From: Cocos nucifera
Lineage: Eukaryota; Streptophyta; Magnoliopsida; Arecales; Arecaceae
Reading direction: 5' to 3'
Length of the DNA: 64,000 nucleotides
Assembly: GCA_006176705.1 (NCBI GenBank)
Contig: QRFJ01000480.1
Location: 331,103-395,102, forward strand
Shown in pieces: positions 59,001 through 64,000 of the stretch. The stretch's first letter is position 1. Every line of letters starts with the position of its first letter. Below the pieces are notes generated by a model, which did not search any database, was not told the origin of the DNA, and saw nothing but the letters and a program-made list of their open reading frames with translations. A program made the translations under genes and the position numbers.

Positions 59001-62000
59001 TACCATAAATGGTTAAATACATCAAAACTATAATATACAATTGGAAATGGCAAAACCCATGATTTAGAGAAAACAAATATTCAAAGTAATAGCAAATATC
59101 ACATGATCTGTGAAACCAGCCAGGATGAGTCAGGAAGCAAACCATCCACAAAGGCCTTCCCAGGTTTCTTTTCACGGGAATGAAATATCCAATTTTCAGG
59201 AAACTGATTACTATCAGCTCCAACTTCCAGTGCCTTTTCAATTACCTGTAAAATCATTTAAATAATGGGTCAAGGAATCATGCATCAGGAGTATCTTACC
59301 ATTCACTTTTCCAGACTTCTTTCCCCACCGAAAATGAAATAACCATTCAATCGGAAAATGGCTGGAGTCAGCATCAACTTCAACCGCAAACCGAATAACC
59401 TACAGATATTATCTTTGCTACTTGTTTTATAAATCATGGGTAGTTTCTTTTATAAAACAAATATCTGCAATCGCAAGGGTGTACATGATTATATATGCTC
59501 ACCTCTTTGATGCATCTGTGCAATGATTCACAGCTCTCTCTTGACAGGCTTGAAGCAATTTGCAGGGGATGAATTCTTGCCTATAAATATGAGTAATACT
59601 AGAAGCTAGAAATCATACTTAAAATGGAAACCTTTAACAACTGATATTTTTTAAATAATTTGATGAAAGATCTACAAATGCATAAACAATCAAGCAGGTT
59701 ACCATGATATATTGCATCTAAAAGCTGTGTACAGCAAGTAGAACAATTTAATCAATAAGTTCTTCATAAGGATTGTTATATGCACGGAAGACAGTGATCA
59801 CCATAGAAGCTCCAAGGGGATTGGATTCGAGAAGCAAAACATAAGCATCCTCAAAGCCTGAATAAGAATTGCATAAAAAGATGAGGAAAATTCTAGTAAT
59901 TTTGTCAGAGGGAACCCAAGGGAAAGCGCCAAGAACTATCTAGAGTAGTTTCCCTGGTTCCTCCAAATAAGGCATCTCAACATGTAACGAAACTTTCGAT
60001 CTTATCAAACTATATTCCTTTTCTGAAAAGATATTTTTACCAAGAAGTAATCCCTATCATGATATAAATGTAGAATGCATCTAACATAGATGGATTTATG
60101 GGTCAACTCGGATTTTCCCTTCTGGTTTCTAGGTCTAGCAGTTGGATTTAAAGCACTGGCAGATGGAATCAGAGAAGGGAAATCATAGTTGACAAACATG
60201 GGGGTGTAACCTAGTTGACCAGTTCTGACATAGTCTCAGGTTCCAGTGTTCACCTGGCACCGCACATGCCAATCGAAACAGACCAGCATGGGACAACACT
60301 CAAAACCTTGATAAAACCTATCATAAAGACTTGAGGCTGCACCTATGGATGCAATATTTGGCATCAAGATTGGAAAACCCATAAGATTGATATATGTGAC
60401 TAGGCTAATTCAACTTGAACCAACCACTTATTGGGTTACCCTGAGGAACCAGCATGCATTTTGAATATGACTCGGCCAAGTTTTAAGAATGAGTCTGAAA
60501 GATCATCCATGTTATGGCTTGAATACCTCTTGGCTAAGTTGTCAAACTTACATGACAAGACTGAATTGCTCAACTACATGACTATAAACAAAAACATTAC
60601 ATCGACGAAATTAGCAAATAAGGCCAGATCTTTTATCTCAAGCAGGTATTCATGAAGTTGCTTGCTACCACATAGATAGGTCTACAGGTTCACCATAACT
60701 CTTGGACTCCCCATGAGTTTCAGCAACAGCAAAATGCAACTGATAATTGAAAGTAAAGAAGTGATGGGTAATGCAAGTCAATTTGATATGTCAGACAACA
60801 AAGAGGATAATGGCATACTAACTCTAGAGCAGTAAGGCAATCAGCTGAGGACAACTCAGGCAGGTTATAGGCTATTCAGGCAACTTAACCACCCATCATT
60901 TTTTATAAACATTAATGAAAAGAGGAAATGCAATAGTTGGATGATCCATGGTCGGCATGAGCAGGAGAGCCAAAAGTTCGCAGAAAGGAAATCAAGTAGT
61001 AGAGGGAGAGGGAGGAGTATGAGGGCTTCAAAGACCATATTTAGGCAGTAAATTCTTACTTAAGTCTACTTCCTTTTTTTTTGGTTTTTGACTTCATTCC
61101 TTTTTTATCTTTGTTTTCTTTTAATTGTATTGTGTTTGAAAATGATTACATGTTATACATGTACTAATAATAAAATATCTTTAACATTGGTGGATCTCAC
61201 TATTGCTATTAGAGCTCAGTTTAGCTATTATCAGAACTAACCTCAAAGAACCTAGTACCAGAGAGCTTGCACCAAAAAAAAAAAAAAAGACAGGGACAAA
61301 ACAGAATATCTGATGATGCAAACAAAGGGATGGCACCGATAATGCTAAACAAAAACATTCAAACTTAAAGCAATACCACATCATTTGGAAATGCAAGCAG
61401 ACTGACCTGATAAAACACCTCATCAGCTATCCAATTACCAATACCTGAAATAAAACTCTGCACAACAAAAGGTCTGAAAATGGTATCCCAGTAAAAAAGT
61501 CAAAAACACATTTGAGGAGATAAAACAACTAGTGCTCTTTGCTAACTAGATGAAGCCATCTGTAGTAACAAGGGGGGCAAAGATATAATTGGTCGAACAG
61601 TAAACTAAAATATCAACAAGAGATGAGAAACTGAAAATTATCTCAAAAAATTTGCTTCGAAGTGGTCTAGCTGGATGGCTTTATATGTTTCTTGTAGAGA
61701 TATTTACAAGGTGGCTTGCATCAAGAACTTAATACCCCACTGCAAAATCTTTGCAAACATATATTGACAAAAGTATCAATAGAAAATATCAAGAATATGA
61801 AACTTCATTTAACATAATGTTTATATACCTTTAAAGATTGATTAGACTTTGGGTGCTACAAAAGCCACCACATCAGTTTGTTGTATATGCAACTCAGCTA
61901 AATGAATCAATTAGAGTAACTGCATTGAACTCCCTATGTTCAAAAAGAACACTTACTTTCAAGATCATAAGTTTGCAAGGGGTCAAATTTTAATGACAAT

Positions 62001-64000
62001 GGTTATGCTAGAAGTTGAAGAGATTTTGAAAACTTCAAGCAGTAATAGGCCATGAATTAGGGTTTTACCAAATAAATTGCTTTGCTCTCCATACTTTGTT
62101 GTTTGCTAACATGTCAGCAGAGCCCTAGCCATTTTTCAGAATTTTATTCTATGCTGGAAGCAAATGCATGCCTTTCATTCTTTTATACACTTCTGTTACA
62201 GACCATCCATGAAGAAACAAAAACAAAATATCCATGTAACAGAAGAATGATTCGACAACTTTATAATTTTACACACACAACTACTCACCAATACAACCTA
62301 TGGCATAACATGAACGTGGTATCAATATAGTATACATGCCATTTAACAAATTAGCGGCCTCCAATTTATCATATGTTGCTTCTGCTCATATGGCATTGTT
62401 CATGTACTTCAGCATATGACGACATAATGCAATCAGCCATGCTGGACTCTTCCAATTACTGAACATATGATGGTTACAACAGTTACAATTAAAGAAAATG
62501 ACGAGACACATGATTGCTAACTACAAGAAAGTTGCAGCATATTTTTAATGAAATGCTGATTTTAAAAATATAATGTATGCATAAGATGCAAAACATACCT
62601 TGCTCGGAAGAAACGAGAAAAAAAATACCTACATTTTTTTTGTTTTCTCTATTAATGATTAACTGAGTATTTGACACATTTTACATTTTTAACACATAAT
62701 ATAATTAAATAACAAATCATAATATTATTGAATACCTGATAAACCAAAGGCAAGATTTGAGTCAGTATGGCTGACCCCTCATATCCATAGCAGACAGTAA
62801 AGCATGTAACATGATAACTAGTATATGGCATTTCACTGCTGGTAAACATGTGCGAACACATGCAAAAGCAAAACAAAATAACTTCATGATCATATGCCAA
62901 ATTTATGTTTATTAGTCTGATAAATACTGTTTTATTTAAAAATTAGACTTTCATGCATCAATACTGTGACTAGGATTAAATTTACTATGAAAAATAAAGA
63001 CAATGTTTAGAAAAGGTATATGTGATAGGCACATGACATTCTTGAATACTATTAATTTCATCCACTTATAAAGTTGAGTGGCTTAAAAGCAAAAAACATC
63101 AGTACCAAACCTCAAAATTATGGATGTTTTTATGCATAACCTCACACAACATCATTAGATGTTATTACAGCTATTCATTATGCCAGGACAAAAGCACTAA
63201 ACAGTAGAATACCTGCTACATCAAGGAAAAAAGCTGAAGGGAAACTTTAAAACAACTTGTTAATTGGGAAAAAGAAAAATCATGTAAGAGCTATGCTGAC
63301 ATAAATTGTTCTCAACCTGATCAAGCAGCAGAGTCTTTATTGCAATATTCTTTTTGCTGAGTGAGTCCATGAATTCATCGATCTGCATAGGCTCATTTAA
63401 GGCATCTGGACCTAGCTCGGATATTGGAGGCACGGATTCTGGCTGAACAAACAAAGGTAGTAGGAAACATGAGAAAATTCCCAACGACCGTAGAGTTACA
63501 TATGAAATGAAGAATGTAGTGGATGGTTATACATCTTCAAGTAAGCGAACTTTGGCAAAGCGTCTCTTATCGGTGAAAGATAATTCAAGACCATCATCTA
63601 GCTGCATAAAACAGAAAAGGGAATTAGTATGACATTACTGTGTGCAAACAGAAATATCAAATTTAGTCATAATTCAAGGAAGATGTGTAGGAAGTGAATA
63701 TATATGTCAAAACAACTAATAGATTACTGCTTAATGAACTTGAAACATGTACAATAATTTCCAGATCCAAATATAGAGGAATTGTACAACAAGGGAAAGC
63801 ATCAAACATGACAACTACATTCCTTCTGCATTTTTTTTCATGCTGTCACTCTCTCATATTTCAATCCTGACAAAACTTATAACTCTGGATTATAAAACAT
63901 GGGAGGGGAATTTCCGTCAAGTTTAGCTACTGCGATGATGGACAAAATGGTGATTTTTGCAACACAGGATTTAGTAAGACAATGTGAGAAAGCACAAAAC
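55494..64000 (-). CDS. FPG1: Formamidopyrimidine-DNA glycosylase FPG1 (plant MutM homologue), 5' part outside window
   Basis: Exons on -, high to low: 63601-63533 (LDDGLELSFTDKRRFAKV), 63442-63317 (PESVPPISELGPDALNEP to KTLLLDQ), 61457-61407 (SFISGIGNWIADEVFYQ), 59580-59503 (ARIHPLQIASSLSRESCE), then one of two alternative exons (59399-59300 or 59245-59143), 55958-55924 (KKIDFITVGGR) and 55847-55494 (TSAYVPELQKL, then a Lys/Glu-rich tail). All junctions are GT-AG with matching phase; with the 59245-59143 exon they total 816 nt. The GIGNWIADE helix is the helix-two-turn-helix DNA-binding part; its Asn matches the conserved Fpg Asn168. The basic tail is typical of plant FPG and likely nuclear. 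The catalytic N-terminus (PELPE) lies past 64000. The enzyme removes oxidised purines such as 8-oxoG and cuts abasic sites. It looks intact within view. Confidence 0.93.
56025..56093 (+). repeat. (GT)26(AG)n microsatellite in an FPG1 intron
   Basis: Twenty-six GT units (56025-56076) are followed by a run of AG (56077-56093). It lies in the intron between the exon at 55924-55958 and the alternative exons. Confidence 0.97.
57346..58237. mobile_element. MITE-like element in an FPG1 intron, 892 bp
   Basis: Ends GGAGGTGTTTGG (57346) and, as complement, GGTAGTGTTTGG (58237) are inverted repeats with two changes. The flanking triplet ATA occurs on both sides (57343-57345 and 58238-58240). GATCAAAGAT-type inverted blocks follow inside both ends, and the middle (about 57550-58030) is very A/T-rich. 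There is no coding content. The 3-bp duplicate and TIR style fit Harbinger-like MITEs; the class is tentative. Confidence 0.6.
59143..59245 (-). CDS. FPG1: FPG1 alternative exon, long form
   Basis: On -: acceptor TTTTACAG, coding VIEKALEVGADSNQFPENW, then IFHSREKKPGKAFVDG, donor GTTTGC. It is 103 nt, entering in phase 0 and leaving with one base that pairs with the next exon (GG|AAGAAA, giving GKK). This form matches the AtMMH-2-like type (ALEVGADS...REKKPGKAFVDG). Confidence 0.9.
59300..59399 (-). CDS. FPG1: FPG1 alternative exon, short form (duplicate of 59143-59245)
   Basis: On -: acceptor ATCTGTAG, coding VIRFAVEVDADSSHFPIEW, then LFHFRWGKKSGKVNG, donor GTAAGA. It is 100 nt and has the same entry and exit phase as its neighbour, so either can be used but joining both would break the frame (100+103 nt). 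This matches the AtMMH-1-like type (FRWGKKxGKVNG). Both forms are open and carry good splice sites. Confidence 0.88.
59600..63300. other. FPG1 introns with no further feature beyond the exon at 61407-61457
   Basis: This long intronic DNA is A/T-rich, with short unconserved frames. An A-run of about 15 lies at 61274-61288. I see no embedded gene. Confidence 0.6.

Noticed and set aside
1..64000. CRISPR arrays, bacterial operons, rRNA and tRNA genes
   Set aside because: Tandem repeats here are diverged minisatellites without constant spacers, the genes have spliceosomal introns, and I could not find a convincing tRNA or rRNA sequence by eye.

Overview
This window is plant nuclear DNA: genes with GT-AG introns, AT-rich introns and spacers, and many decayed plant transposons. 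The conserved proteins (a VAMP71-type R-SNARE relic, an ACT-domain-repeat protein, SMG7 and a plant-type formamidopyrimidine-DNA glycosylase) and the repeat style suggest a monocot, possibly a palm. The species is inference. An 11-base N gap at 23226-23236 shows this is a draft assembly.

Layout. Positions 1-13.2 kb hold related non-autonomous Ty3/gypsy elements: one on + (1-4322, 5' end outside the window) and a three-LTR, two-body complex on - (4798-13219) with a 5-bp target duplication. All keep a decayed gag and the extreme C-terminus of integrase, have lost the rest of pol, and carry large minisatellites between pol and the 3' LTR. From 13.2 to 19 kb there is intergenic DNA with three DNA transposons: a CACTA-type element, a candidate Pack-MULE with a GC-rich core, and a Harbinger-like MITE. 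From 18.9 to 23.2 kb lies a broken VAMP71-type R-SNARE gene whose exon 1 is on + while its other exons are on -. From 23.2 to 30 kb a degenerate Ty1/copia element is framed by a 308-bp inverted repeat, one arm touching the N gap; this part may be misassembled.

From 30 kb on there are three apparently intact genes. An ACR (four ACT domains) gene on + has its CDS at 33201-35972 and a 5' UTR exon near 30.3-30.45 kb. SMG7, a nonsense-mediated decay factor, is on + with CDS 40260-49890; a dead RTE-type LINE lies in intron 1 and there are probably two 3' UTR introns. FPG1, a base-excision repair glycosylase, is on - from 55494 past the window end; it has a tandemly duplicated, mutually exclusive exon pair and a MITE in one intron.

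The genes are neighbours, not an operon, and no shared pathway is implied. The most useful points to follow are the multi-LTR derivative family with its hypervariable 3' arrays, the VAMP inversion with the inverted repeat and gap, the candidate Pack-MULE, the SMG7 3' UTR introns, and the alternative exons of FPG1.
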